Positions 11,901 through 23,900 of a DNA stretch of 64,000 nt are shown here, piece after piece. The stretch lies in NCBI GenBank assembly GCA_963170055.1, contig CAUJGJ010000012.1, forward strand, positions 28,339 through 92,338. The letters are read 5' to 3'. Source of the DNA: Halisarca cf. caerulea. Its lineage: Eukaryota > Porifera > Demospongiae > Chondrillida > Halisarcidae. How positions within the stretch are numbered: the stretch's first letter is position 1; every line of letters begins with the position of its first letter. Made by a program: the position numbers and the translations under genes. The notes beneath the pieces were generated by a model. It worked only from the letters and a program-made list of their open reading frames with translations. It had not been told where the DNA came from and ran no database searches.

Positions 11901-14900
11901 ATGGCTAAGATGATGTTTGTGCTTGAGATTTTGCACGAATAATGCACGCGATCTTGTGATTTCGCTCGTGATAGTCTCGCACAATTATTACATGATCGCA
12001 CAAATGATCACACGCGAGACTGTAAGTTATTTTTGACTTGTACCGCACATGTACAATTCAAATCGTGATGTTTGGCGGCCATTTATTTCTGTGGATGTTA
12101 GTGAGCTCATCCACTGAATAATTGAATGAGTCTGCGGATGTTAGCTAGGTTGTCAGCAGAGTTCAGCGCGGTAATCTGCAGTTAACAATATCCAAGGTTT
12201 GCTGGGAAGTGCGGAATACCGGGAGTTGCATATGACTTGTACTGTAATTAGAGACAATGATGAAAATTTGAAGACAGCTTATTTCATCAGGAATTAGAAG
12301 TGAACTAAAAGGGTTTGTAGTAACTGATAAGAAAATTAGGGTGACAAATAATTAAAAGATATATGGTATTAACTACTTACAAGAAAAAATATGTGGACAA
12401 GAACCATATGAAAGCCTTTAAAATTGGAAAAAGGATGCAGGGATAAAAATTGTCCATCGTTAAATAAACATTGGAACAAGGTAAGATTGTTTAGTGCACA
12501 AGGCTGCAGTACAGATTGTCATTTTTTCAGGCTTGTTCTGAAAATAGGTCAGATCAAAACTGCATTTGGTTGGACACGGACTGACATGTAATTTTGGCAT
12601 ACTTTAATGCCAGAAGTTCATAATATGTAGTATCATGTGAATACAGTTGTACCTCGATTTAACATAAAACTGCTTAACATAAATGTCTTACAACAGGAAG
12701 TGCTAGCTATAAGTGCAAGTGCAGGTACAAGCATAACGCGTAATACTCTTTACATGAAATATTTTTAAGATGAATTTTCTGGGGGGGTCCATTGAGTTTC
12801 ATGTTAACAAGGTTTGACTGTACAATCATTTGTTCACTTAAATGGTATGTACTAAACTCAGATAACGAAAACAAAACAAGTTTTATAAGTTCAATCAGAG
12901 TCCAACTTTGTGAGAGCCAAGATATTCATCATAATGCTCTTTGAAACCTTCAGTTCTGACATTAATAGAATCAGTAAGTCCGCGGGGGTGCAGGGTGAAG
13001 GTGGCTCAGTAGGCCAGCACTGGAAGTTAAGCAGTGAGGAAAGGGCACCATGCATCCCAGCTATGTGCCATTTGGAGGGTTTTTTTTTGCCTGCACCCCC
13101 CTGCCACCAACTTGGGAATGAACAAGAAGCCACCAAGCCAGTTTTGAATTTGATTGTGTGTGGAATACTGGGGCCCTTAGGAATTTATAGTAACAAAATG
13201 GCCCCTTTTTTAGTATCCTAATCATGATCATCGTTATGTTGCAAGAACCTAAAGAGCTCAAATGCAAAATTGCTCAGTTGATACTGTAGAAGTTGAAACT
13301 TTCGTGCAGTTAAAGTTTTGTGGATAAAGACTCATGAAGTTTTTTTTTCATTTTCAGTTTAACAAACAGGACTGTCTCACTGTAACGCCCCCGGCATTTA
13401 ACTCCTCGGCGGTCAATATGGGACACAGCCATCGACACTTGTTCTCAAGGTTGTTGCTGCAAGGCTCTCTTCCCTTTATACATGGCAGCCGGACTCTTTG
13501 TACAATGAACAGCCTAACCTATTGAGCAATTGAACTTCTACGGTATATTAACTGTATCTTATGTATGTAGCTTTTAGGATGTTATAGAAAGGACTCGAGA
13601 TTCGTTTAAGTTCCAAATCAAAGGACAGAAATCTCAACTGGCCGCTGCGTCAGGCTAAATATTATTTGTGCGTCCATTTTGTAACATTGCGCAGCATTTT
13701 GCAGATGGCTGACTGTTATAATTCCCACTGGAGCTGGACAGACATACGGATAGGCCTGCATAGGGCAAGGCAGGTATAGGGCTAGGTATACATGGGACTA
13801 GACAGGCATAGGAATAGATATGCATAGGGCTAGACGGGCATAGGCTGGGCATACATATGTGGGAGCTAGATGGGCATAGAGCTAGACAGAGGTGGGCTGG
13901 ACTGATTAAATTAAGTGTGCAAATTCCTGCATCCTGCATTAATATTGTAGTTGTAGGATTCAGGAATATGCACACTATACAGTACGTTTCATAAAAATCG
14001 TGACGCCAACCAAAATCCTTTAACAGGTATTAGCGCTTTTGCGGTGACGGAATATCAGTTGCAAAAGCGAAATTATCACTTTGCTGTGCGATTTATGGAA
14101 AGCCATAATCCAATAACGTTTATCCAAATTAATCTTTTCTCGGTTTACCCCTTAAATGCTGCAAAGTGAATGTATACTTCTATCGATTCCAAAGAAATTC
14201 GAAGGAGTGACGTTTGTCAGCTATTTTATGAAGCAGTGAATTTCCATATGCTCGACTTTATCTTCACAGCCACTGCTGGACTGCTTATCCTTTGCGCAAC
14301 TTTCCAGACATGTCATTTTGTCTTTGAAGCTTTGAATGTACTTCAATATACGTCTTGCCGTCATATCTAAACAAACCATTACCTTCATAAAGAAAAATCT
14401 AAGTTTAAATGTAAACCGAAATCCGTTAACGCTTCACGGTTGGCGCTTAAATTATCACTAGTCAAACATCAAATGCCTACCGCTAATAGAAACTCGCCAA
14501 AAGCTAACGTGACGGAAAGTGTCAAATTTGAACTTGAAAGGGTTATTCTCGTCAGGTTTTTTTATGAAGCGTACTGTACCAAGTCCAGCCCAACTCTGTC
14601 AAGTTCTATGCACATCTAGCCCCATGTATGCCTAGCCCTATGTCTGTCTAGCCCTATACATGTCTATCCTTATGCCAGTCTAGCCCCATGTATACCTAGC
14701 CCTATACCTGTCGGCCCTATGCATATCTATTTGTATGTCCATCCAGTCCTGTGCACCAAACAACCCTACCTTGTTTCAATGTTTTCTGATAATTGACAAT
14801 TTTTATCCTTACATCCTTTTTCCATTTTAAATGTTTTTTTAATAATTGGTTCTATTATTATACATAAATTAGTTAATAATTGAAAGCTGTTAATCACTTT

Positions 14901-17900
14901 CTATAAACTTTCTTGGGATCTTCTTGCAAAGCAGCTCTTGCTCATTTAAGCATACTTGGTAGATATGTTATGCAATACTGACTTTATTGTATTATCTATA
15001 AACTCTTGAGCAGTATATTGTTTTAGTTCTACAGTATGAAGTCAGATACTCTAATAGCAAGAGGAAAGCAGCTCTTGAGTCATTTTGCATTTCAAACATC
15101 TGCAAGGTAATACCAAAAGTCACATCTGACTTATACATATTATGTACTATCTCCAGTCCTTGCTTATGTCATTTTGTCAGTTTTTATTGGTTAATATTTG
15201 CTGATGTATTGTTGACGAATGAATTATGAATTTTTTTGCAATGTCAGGATGGTTGCTTGTGGTGTATGAATAGAATATACATTTCACTAACAAGCTCAGA
15301 GATTCCAATTACATTTTTGACATTTTTGCTAGGCAAGTTTCAAATTCTTGTAATAATATATATATAGCAAATACATATCATACTGTTCGCATATTATTGG
15401 TGTAAGATCATACTAAGTGTACATATAGTATGTAGAATGTTTGTTGGTTTATGAGTTGTTCTCATCTTACGTCAAATGGATAGGATGCTGAGCATCTAAG
15501 CCAATGCACAGTTTGGAATACAAAACAACGTTGTTGCGGGTATTTGGCTACACGGTATCCAATTACAGTACGGATTACACAAAAATTGACAATAACGAAA
15601 AACTGTAAACTGCTGTTGTCGCTTATCTTAGCGTTTATCCACTGCCTTTTACCGCTGACTGTCAATGCATCGAATGGTAACCGCTAGGGCTTTACCAATA
15701 ACCAATCATGTTGAACTTGAGACACTTACAATAAAGACTTAATTCAATTCGTGCGAGGAATGAGACGTTATTTCATGAAGCAGTGTTACATTCAACTTTA
15801 TTATCAGTGCAAGTGGCAAGGTCTCTTCTGGACAGCTCTCACATATCCTGCGGCGATTTGGTCTTCACAGTCAGTTCCTTGCCTACACAAAAGTTACGAT
15901 CTTCTTAGCGGTTTAACCCGTCAAACTCTCGAATACAGCTCATCGTATATGAATTATTGTCTTCGTATCTGATTTTGTCCACTGCAAAATATCGAATGAT
16001 AAACAAGAAATCATCAAACTTTGTCACCGAGCAAAGTACTTTAAACTGAAAGTCGTTGACATTTGAACCAGAAACCATCAAACAAAACCTAACGAAAACT
16101 GGAAACTATCAAACTCACAGAAAACTACTAACGGATATTCAACGCAAACGAAGAAGCAATGCTATCGTCGATTCTTTATGCACTGTACTGTATGCTTTTG
16201 CAAAGTGTTAGTTTACATCTTTCACTATAATTTATGTACAGCAAATTGCTGGTATACCATATGTACTTGACTTAAGGTAGCTATAAAAACAGTACTCAAT
16301 TCTCTGATACTGTATACTCTTGGCCAAAAGGTCACAACGTGTGAAGTTTTATTGTAATGGCAGCATTTTGATTTTTGTCTGCAGAGAACTTGAACGTTTT
16401 GTGGCAGAATCTACACAATAATTCAAAGGATGATCCTCGAACGATTGTGACCAAATCTGTACCTATCATATTGAAAAGTGATTGCCACCTCTTCCTGGGA
16501 GAAGATTGCAAATCCTTGTTTTTGTAAGGAGAATATATACTTACGTTAGGATTTGTCCATAGACAAATACCCTACATCGCAATTTTTTTACAGTTGTTAT
16601 TTTTGTGGATTTCGTGGATTTCGCAAATAGAATGAACTTGCGAAATTTTACGCAAAACATTATTTGCTTAATGTATGCAAACATCATAATAATATGGCTG
16701 CCATCCAGTGCCAGAGATTGCTTGTAGATTAGGTAACCTCATCAAGTACACAAAGAAAGCAGACCAGAAATATTTTTTTTCAGCAAGTGACCTACAGTAT
16801 CATCTTTAACAATGCTCATTGCATAATAATTGTGCAAGTTTCCCACTTATTGCTCACAAGCCAGGGTTAGGCATATTGGACATATTTCACATTAAACTTT
16901 GAAAATTTGAAGTTTGAAGCAGGGTCTCCTTCCATTTTACCATTTATTTGAAGACTATTTCATTTACACCACATGTACAGTATTCATGAAAGATGTTATC
17001 CAACGGCCCATGCACTCAAACAGTGCTAACCAGTCCTACAATGATATAATATGGTTAGGCTGTTGCACAACAGCAAGCTGCAGTTGCAAAATTAAAACTC
17101 GCAAAAATTTAGGCCTACCCTCCTGGAGCAGTATTGTGAAATTAAGTGATCGCAAAAATTTCTCAACATAAGATATAGATGTATACAGCTCAGACCCAAT
17201 CTCGCTCAGCCATTTTCAGGGTGAGTATGGTCTGGCTATGTCAGACTAGGTAAATATGGTGATTCATATAGTAGGTCTGTATAGACAAAATTGAAAATTT
17301 TCACTTTACATGCAATTGACAAAGGAAATGATTCCTGAGTAGGCATAGTGGAAATGTAGTCCAGCCGCTATCCACTTACTTTTCCTCACACCCACGAGGA
17401 AAAATAGGGTCACCAAGTTTCGTACTTTTAACACCTTATGGTAATCAGTCAGATTGCTGTGCACCGAATCCTTGCACAGCAATCCTATTAATCAATGTAA
17501 CTACGAGACTGTCGGGTATCGATTTCATTTTCTCTTTTCAAAGACACTGGTTGTTGAATGAAAGAAGTGATAACTTTACACTTGATTTGTTCGGTTGCTA
17601 TATAGTTAGACACATATTTCTTATTTGCAGTGGAAGCACCAATCCCTCTAAGAATGGTGGCATGAACCGTTTGGCTGCAGACTAGCATTCAGCATGTTCA
17701 TTCGCCAATTCCACAAGCTTCTTAATGAATTACAATTGGTTCTGCAATTTGTTGACTTGTTGCACTAATTGGAAACAAAAGAGGATTCATGTCTGTAGAG
17801 CTGGGTTTTCCTTCTACTACACTTCATATTGATTTTTCTATGCTACTACTGGTACAGATCATGGAAAAGTAAACGATTTTAACATTTCAGCTTTAGCTCT

Positions 17901-20900
17901 TTTTGGGTAAAGTTAATGGAATAGCACTAAAAGTTAATCGTTAATCACTAACTCCCTACTATCAGCTCTGTATATGATGTAGTAATATTCTTATGCAGTA
18001 AGTTGTCAAAGATCAGTTTAGCCTTGTTGCGAACGAAAGTGCTGTATCTGGCTTTGAATTTTGAATCTGTTTTACAATAAATACAATTCTCATCTGATAC
18101 GTTGAAATTGGCTCTTCCACAATGCGACTAAGAGATGGTATTTGGAATCCACATTGAAGGTGCATACCATAGAGCGGGAAATTTTTGCAGCATAATTTTC
18201 GCAAATCGCAGTAAAATGTATTATTGTTATAAATGTTTTATTTTCGCGATGTGAAGATTTTTATTCAAATTTTTTTTTACATTTTCAAGTCGTTTGCGTC
18301 TATTTATGGACCATTTCATGTTCAGATCGTGCTTTCGCTGAGTTCAACGCTCCATTCCTTCAAGAATCATATTATAGCACGTTGTTTTGCCAACTTTAGT
18401 ACATATTTGGCAGAATTTTCGCAGTTTAAGTTCCGCGAATCCGTACAATTCGCGAATATAGTGAAAATATTACCTTGTGAAAGTTTCCCTCTCTATGGTA
18501 GAAGGGTATGTGTAACTGAGAACATTCAAATTGGTGAAGGAGTTACTATTAAGCTTTCAGATTGATACATAGCTTGCAGTATGCTGATGAAATCATCACT
18601 AAAATGCCTTTGATTAAAAAGATATACAGGCATACATGTGGGAGTAAGATACAGCTAGGTGGTGAGCATGTGGTCACAAGTTTTAACCACTTGATGTTTC
18701 AATTTTTTATATAATATGCTTGATGTCTGTGTTAAAGAGAGATGTACATGGTAATATTAATTCTTGCTTTTATGCAGTCATACTATGTCAATGGATTTTG
18801 CAAAGCCTTTGGTAGTGCCAGCAGGAGCTGATGCTTTGGGTCAAATTGGTGTACCTCCTCTTCCACAAGGGGAATTGGCTCACATAAGTGTAAAGTTAGT
18901 CTATGAAGACTGTGTTTTTCAGCTGTATATATTGTACATCATACATCAAAGAAACCTCCGGGGCAGTATTTCTTGTACCATCACTGTGGTCAGGGCAGTA
19001 TCCTGTAAGAGCTCAGTTTGTTTTACTCATTAGCTGTCAATTAACATGCAAAAGGTTACAACAACTTGCACATTGTATACAGCAACTATAGCACCTCAGC
19101 TGTCTTTATGTGTTAAGAGGAGATAAAGTAGTTACCACATGGCTGCCTTAGCTCAGCAACATATTTTCTCACCTTATCCCTGGGGCGCTTACATATTATA
19201 TACTGCATATTGACATTTAGGGATAGACTGTATACTTCATTAGTAATCTGGAGACTTTGTATGCATGGGGCTCCCACACATTATCATTTGTATGCATGTG
19301 TAAGGGTGTATAAAGAACATTGAAAAGGGTAAAAGGATGTATGATTAACACAGGACCATACCAACAAATAATCAAAGCAGAATCCTCCAAAACACTTGGA
19401 ACAAGGATAAGTTGTAAAATTGGCACAGGGCTAGGTGGGCAAAGGGCAACATGGATATATGGCGGAGGGGGTTGCTGGTGGCTCAGTAGGTTGTGTACAG
19501 GAAGTTAAACTGTGAAAGCATGGTGTACCACCCAAGCTGTGTGAATTTGGTGTTTTTCCTTGCACCCCCCCCCCCCCCCTGCCACCAACTCAGGAACAAA
19601 TGAGAAGATGCCCTACTGCACCCACCAAACTTATTAATAATTTGATTTAATTGATTGCGTGTATGAGTGAGTGTGTGGGATACTGGGGGCCTTAATAGTA
19701 GCCTCAGGCTAATGGCTGACCCAGTTAAAATAGAAAAAGTATTATCAGGGTTCTCCCCAGGATTTTTTGAAGGCATAGTGCTCCTCCCCCCACCCCTGGT
19801 TAACAGATAAGGGCTATTGGTTTTGTAGTGTGAGGCTTTTACAATTCACAGTATGATTTTAGTACTCAATACATGCTGCAACTATAGACGCTACAACTCC
19901 AACAGTGCTAAAGGTGACAAATTTATCATCTGTATGGCTTCACCATGAAGGACTAAATTGGTTCACTAGTGTGGCTACACTGACAGGAAATAATTATAAG
20001 GAACCTGTAGAAATTGAAGGCATAGCGCTCCCAGTTTAAGGAATAGCAGCTATGTGAAGGCGTAGCACTCTACTTTTAAGGGATAGCGGAGCGCTATGCT
20101 TGAGTATTGCTGGGGAGGACACTGATTATTATTATTGTATTATGGCTAGACGTGCGTAGGGCTATACATACATGAGGCTAGACGAGTATAGGACTAGACA
20201 GAGTTCAGTTGGACTGAGTGCACACTGTGCAAATTCCTCCTTTTTGTACATACAGTAGCAAGCAAAAATTGTATACCTTTTTCACACATGTGCGCTCAAG
20301 TACACATGCAGGTACATGAGCGAGTAATTAACAAGTTACCATGATAATTCTATAAGGTAACACGCCGTAGGAGTCAAATGGAAGTCATAAGAAAGCTTTG
20401 GTGAAATGAATTGGTCATGTCTCAGAAAAGAAACAAAGTGCTCATAGAGTGGATGGACCAGTTGTGCAAAGGGTAGATAAATCGAATAAACTTTAAACAC
20501 ATTCTTGTGGCTGCTGAGGACAATTCTGTTGGAGCTATTGTGAAAGCCCGTATTACCTTGCAACAATACCAAGGGATGGTAAAGGACTTTCTGGAATGGT
20601 CAGCTCCACCAAATCAATGTATTACAAAAGGAAGCTTCCAGAAACATCAGAAGCACAAACTGCAAAGAAGAAAAAGAGTGCGAAGAATTCCACGATGAAA
20701 GCAGGAAGAAAAACTAGACGGGAAACAACGAGAAGGTAAAGTGTACAGTACAGTACGGTTCATGGAAAAGTAAACGATTTCAACTTTTCACCTTTAGCTA
20801 TTTCCGGGTAAAAGTTAACGGAATAGTGCTAAAAGTTAACCGTTAACCTTTAACCGTTAACTCCCTACTACCAGCTCGCTATATGACGTAGTAATATTCT

Positions 20901-23900
20901 TACGCAATAAGTCGCCGAAGATACATTTTAGCCTTGTTGCGGCAAGCGAAAGTACTGTATTAGGCTTCGAAGTTTTATTTTATCGAATTCTTGTAATTTT
21001 GAATCTGGTTAACAATAGATACAATTCTCATCGGATTCCGATACATTGAAAGCGGTTCGTCCGAGATGCGACAAGGAGACGGTGTTTGGAATCCGCGTTG
21101 AAGATACGTAGAAGGGCTGGCGTAACTGAGAACATTCGAATCGGCGAAGGAGTTACTATTAAGCATTCATCATGACACGTTGCTTGCAATACGCTAATAA
21201 AATGATAGCTAAAAAGCCTTCGAGAATCAACAAAATGGCCATGCTTTGTCTCGTACGTCAGTAGTTACGTCACAAATACGTGTTACGTATCAGTTAGAAG
21301 TTAACTATTAACGGTTAACCGTTAACTTTTAACCTGTAGCTTTTTCCAGTGAAAAGTTAACCCAAAAGCGTTAACTTTTCACTGGTTAACGTTTACTTTT
21401 CCATGAACCGTACTGTAGTACCCCACAAGGAGACCACCACAAAGAAAGACCACTTTGTTGCAGTCTGAAATTTGACACAGTATTTGTCAATGACCTGTTT
21501 TGCAGAATGGTTTGAAAGCAGAATTTAAATGGTTGTCTCATGACTCACCTGCTACCTTAGTGAAGATATTTGGATGATCCCCATGCACTCCTCACCAGAG
21601 CCACAGAGCTAAATACTATTACCAGAGCTGCAGAGCTAAATACCATCACCAGAGCTGCAGAGCTAAATACCATCACCAAAGCTGCAGAGCTAAATACCAT
21701 CACCAGAGCTGCAGAGCTAAATACCATCACCAGAGCTGCAGAGCTAAATACCATCACCAGAGCTGCAGAGCTAAATACCATCACCAGAGCTGCAGAGCTA
21801 AATACCATCACCAGAGCTGCAGAGAGAGCTCCCATCACGAGAGCGGCAGAGACAGCTCCCATCACCAGAGCTGCAGAGAGAGCTCCTATCACCAGAGCTG
21901 CAGAGAGAGCTCCCATCACCAGAGTTGCAGAAAGAGATACTACCACCAGAGCCTCTATACCCAGCAAGACCAAGCCTTTGTGATGTCACCAACATTTAAG
22001 AATCTGATCATTGAAGCTATAAGCAAGGCGCAGAATTGTCAACATTAAAGGAGCAGATTGATCGATGCTTTGCAGATTAGGCTTGCTTGTGATGCATCCT
22101 TCTTTGTCACAACTTTTGGTAGGACTTTACTTACATGACTAATGTACTTGACTAAAACAAAACAATGCCACTGACTAGATCTGCTTTCGTTAAGGGCTCT
22201 ACTTTGCGAGCAATATAGTACTTCAGTTTAGCCCACGCACGTTCAATTGGAATTATATCCACACTAACTATTGATTAATGGGTAGGTCAAATGTATGGAA
22301 AGTTTTTAATGGAAATCACTACCCAGGAAAAGGCGGCATCCAGCCACCTCGTGCCTCCCTAACGGACCTAATGGTTATGGAAGTCTAGGGCAACCAAACC
22401 TAGCCTAGCCTAGTTAGTTGAAAGTCTAGGGCAACCAAACCTAGCCCACAGTAGACTAACTAGGCTAGGCTAGGTTTGGTTGCCCTCGACTTATTTGACC
22501 ATTATGTCTGCTTTTAAGGGTGTACAGTAAGACCTCCTTTCCAGGCTAACTAGGCTAGGCTAGGTTTGGTTGTCCTAGACTTCCATAACCATTAGGTCCG
22601 TTAGGGAGGCACAAGGTGGCTGGATGCCGCCCTTTCCTGGATAATGATTTCCATTAAAAACTTTCCATATATCAACACTACTTGCAGTGGTGCCCACCAG
22701 TTCACATTGTGCTCCTCAAGAAAAGTCCTCACATGTGGACTTGTGTGCTAAGGGGCATTGTCTTGTATGAATCTGTCGCCCTTTGGAAACTTCTCCATCA
22801 GAAAAAGTAGTAGGAAATCTTTCAAAATATCCACATACAGACAACCGCATCCATTATCTGACCAAAGATACAGATCTTCGTTGCTCTGCATTTTGATTCC
22901 AATGCATACGTGGACCTTTACAGCTTGCTTTAGAACAGGCTTGTAGTACTTTTCCTTCCCAACTTTAACTCTTACAGATCATACAGTACAGACCAGTTTA
23001 AAGGTAACGCGAAACGGAACTCAACCGCGACAGTACCGTTAGTACTGTGCAGACAGTACAGTGCGAAGAAAAATGAGAGGTGTTAATACCGCTAAACACA
23101 AAAAAGTTAACGTGACCCTTCTGTCAAAATATGTGAGAAATGGAAACGATAAACTTTAGGCGCTATTAGCGTTACCTTTAAACTGGTCCGTACTGTATGT
23201 GTCTCACCAGTTGTATTGAACTTTCATCTGTCCAGATTACATCATCAAAGGAATCAGTCGGCAATATTTTGCATTGCAAAGTCAAAACTCTTTGCTTTGT
23301 CAGTCTCTGAGATCATAGGGTCAGTCCTGGCTCTGACAACAACCCATTGCAGTTTCAGCCTCTGATATTGGCAAATTGTAGGTGCAGGAATATGCATGTC
23401 AAACTTCCTTGCGATCAAGAGAGAGTTTGTTGTCCTCCACCTGCATCCTGTCTAGGTATTCCATAATTTCTTTTGTGACATACGAAGGCCAACCCAACCT
23501 GTATCAGTCTTTTAGCCCATCTCCTTTGGTCCAGATGAAGATATAACGCCTAACTATTCGCAAAGTTGTAAAGATGCCATCCTGGGCACCTAGTTTCACA
23601 AGAATATCATCTGACAAGAGAACTTACAGTAGAGTTGTTTTCCCACCTTTGAGAATGGCTGAGGAAACTTTGGAGTTGAGCAACAAATACTTAATTAGAT
23701 GTAAACAAACTACTTATATTTTCAATTCTTGCATGCAAACAAATCCTAGGAGCAAAGGTGGTATATAAGATCCCTTTAACAGCATTTTTTTAATTGAAGT
23801 TCAAGGATGAATAATTTCGTAGATCCTTGGAACTGCGAAAACTGCAAAATTTATTAGTCACAAAAATTTCCTGGCGTACGGTATACATACAAATATATAT

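Larger units (their letters stand above)
7633..12244. mobile_element. 4.6 kb TIR element with DD34E transposase and BEN-domain ORF
   Basis: The ends are imperfect inverted repeats: CAGTACAGGTCAAGAG at the left and CAGTACAAGTCATATG read inward from the right. Similarity continues (AACTCCCRGT, TTC-GC) for about 60 bp, and both ends are flanked by TA. Inside are a minus-strand Tc1/mariner-type transposase (8038-8969) and a plus-strand broken reading frame with a BEN domain (9324-11228). Three smaller TIR elements are nested within it. The motif TAATCTGCAGTTA near 9108 recurs near the right end (about 12172), tying the middle to the end. An alternative is a short Tc1 element (7633 to ~9155) beside an unrelated BEN relic, with the matching outer ends arising separately. 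Confidence 0.6.
12405..14870. mobile_element. Foldback element copy B, interrupted several times
   Basis: Outer sequence at about 12405-12510 matches, inverted, 14755-14870 (AAAAGGATG, GACAATTTTTATCC). The repetitive arms lie at about 13735-13960 and 14579-14760, with units such as GCATAGGGCTAGACGGGCAT. A MITE sits exactly at the fold (13980-14576). The left arm is broken by about 1.2 kb (12511-13735) that contains another MITE and a SINE-like repeat. Confidence 0.7.
19300..20250. mobile_element. Foldback element copy D, one arm, interrupted
   Basis: 19300-19457 matches the outer left arm of copy A (AAAAGGATGTATG, CTTGGAACAAGGATAAG, GGGCTAGGTGGGCAAAGG). 20140-20250 continues it to the fold (GACTAGACAGAGTTCAGTTG, GCACACTGTGCAAATTCCT). 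Between them lie a SINE-like repeat and a hAT-type MITE. The second arm is absent. Confidence 0.65.
22140..23560 (-). pseudogene. Mariner-type transposase relic split by two insertions
   Basis: Read on the minus strand, blocks of one transposase appear in order. [12 protein letters not shown] and [13 protein letters not shown] (first Asp) lie near 23300-23220. [10 protein letters not shown] lies near 22930-22900. [10 protein letters not shown] (second Asp) lies near 22780, then [10 protein letters not shown] near 22710, and PIERAW with the catalytic Glu near 22235. Stops and frameshifts break it. MITEs at 22984-23195 and 22267-22668 interrupt it. It resembles the DD34E enzyme at 8038-8969. 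Confidence 0.8.

Noticed and set aside
12970..13045. tRNA gene suggested by TGGCTCAGTAGG
   Set aside because: There is no cloverleaf, no B-box and no acceptor-stem pairing; the same block recurs at 19480 within a longer dispersed repeat.
15027..15034. Alternative acceptor at 15035 for DYNC2LI1 exon 2
   Set aside because: Using it shifts the frame and loses the [14 protein letters not shown] match; the acceptor before 15027 keeps phase with both neighbours.
21557..21983. 137-138-codon ORFs on both strands as genes
   Set aside because: Both are produced by a 27-bp repeat whose period is a multiple of three; there is no flanking coding sequence and an upstream stop lies next to the frame.
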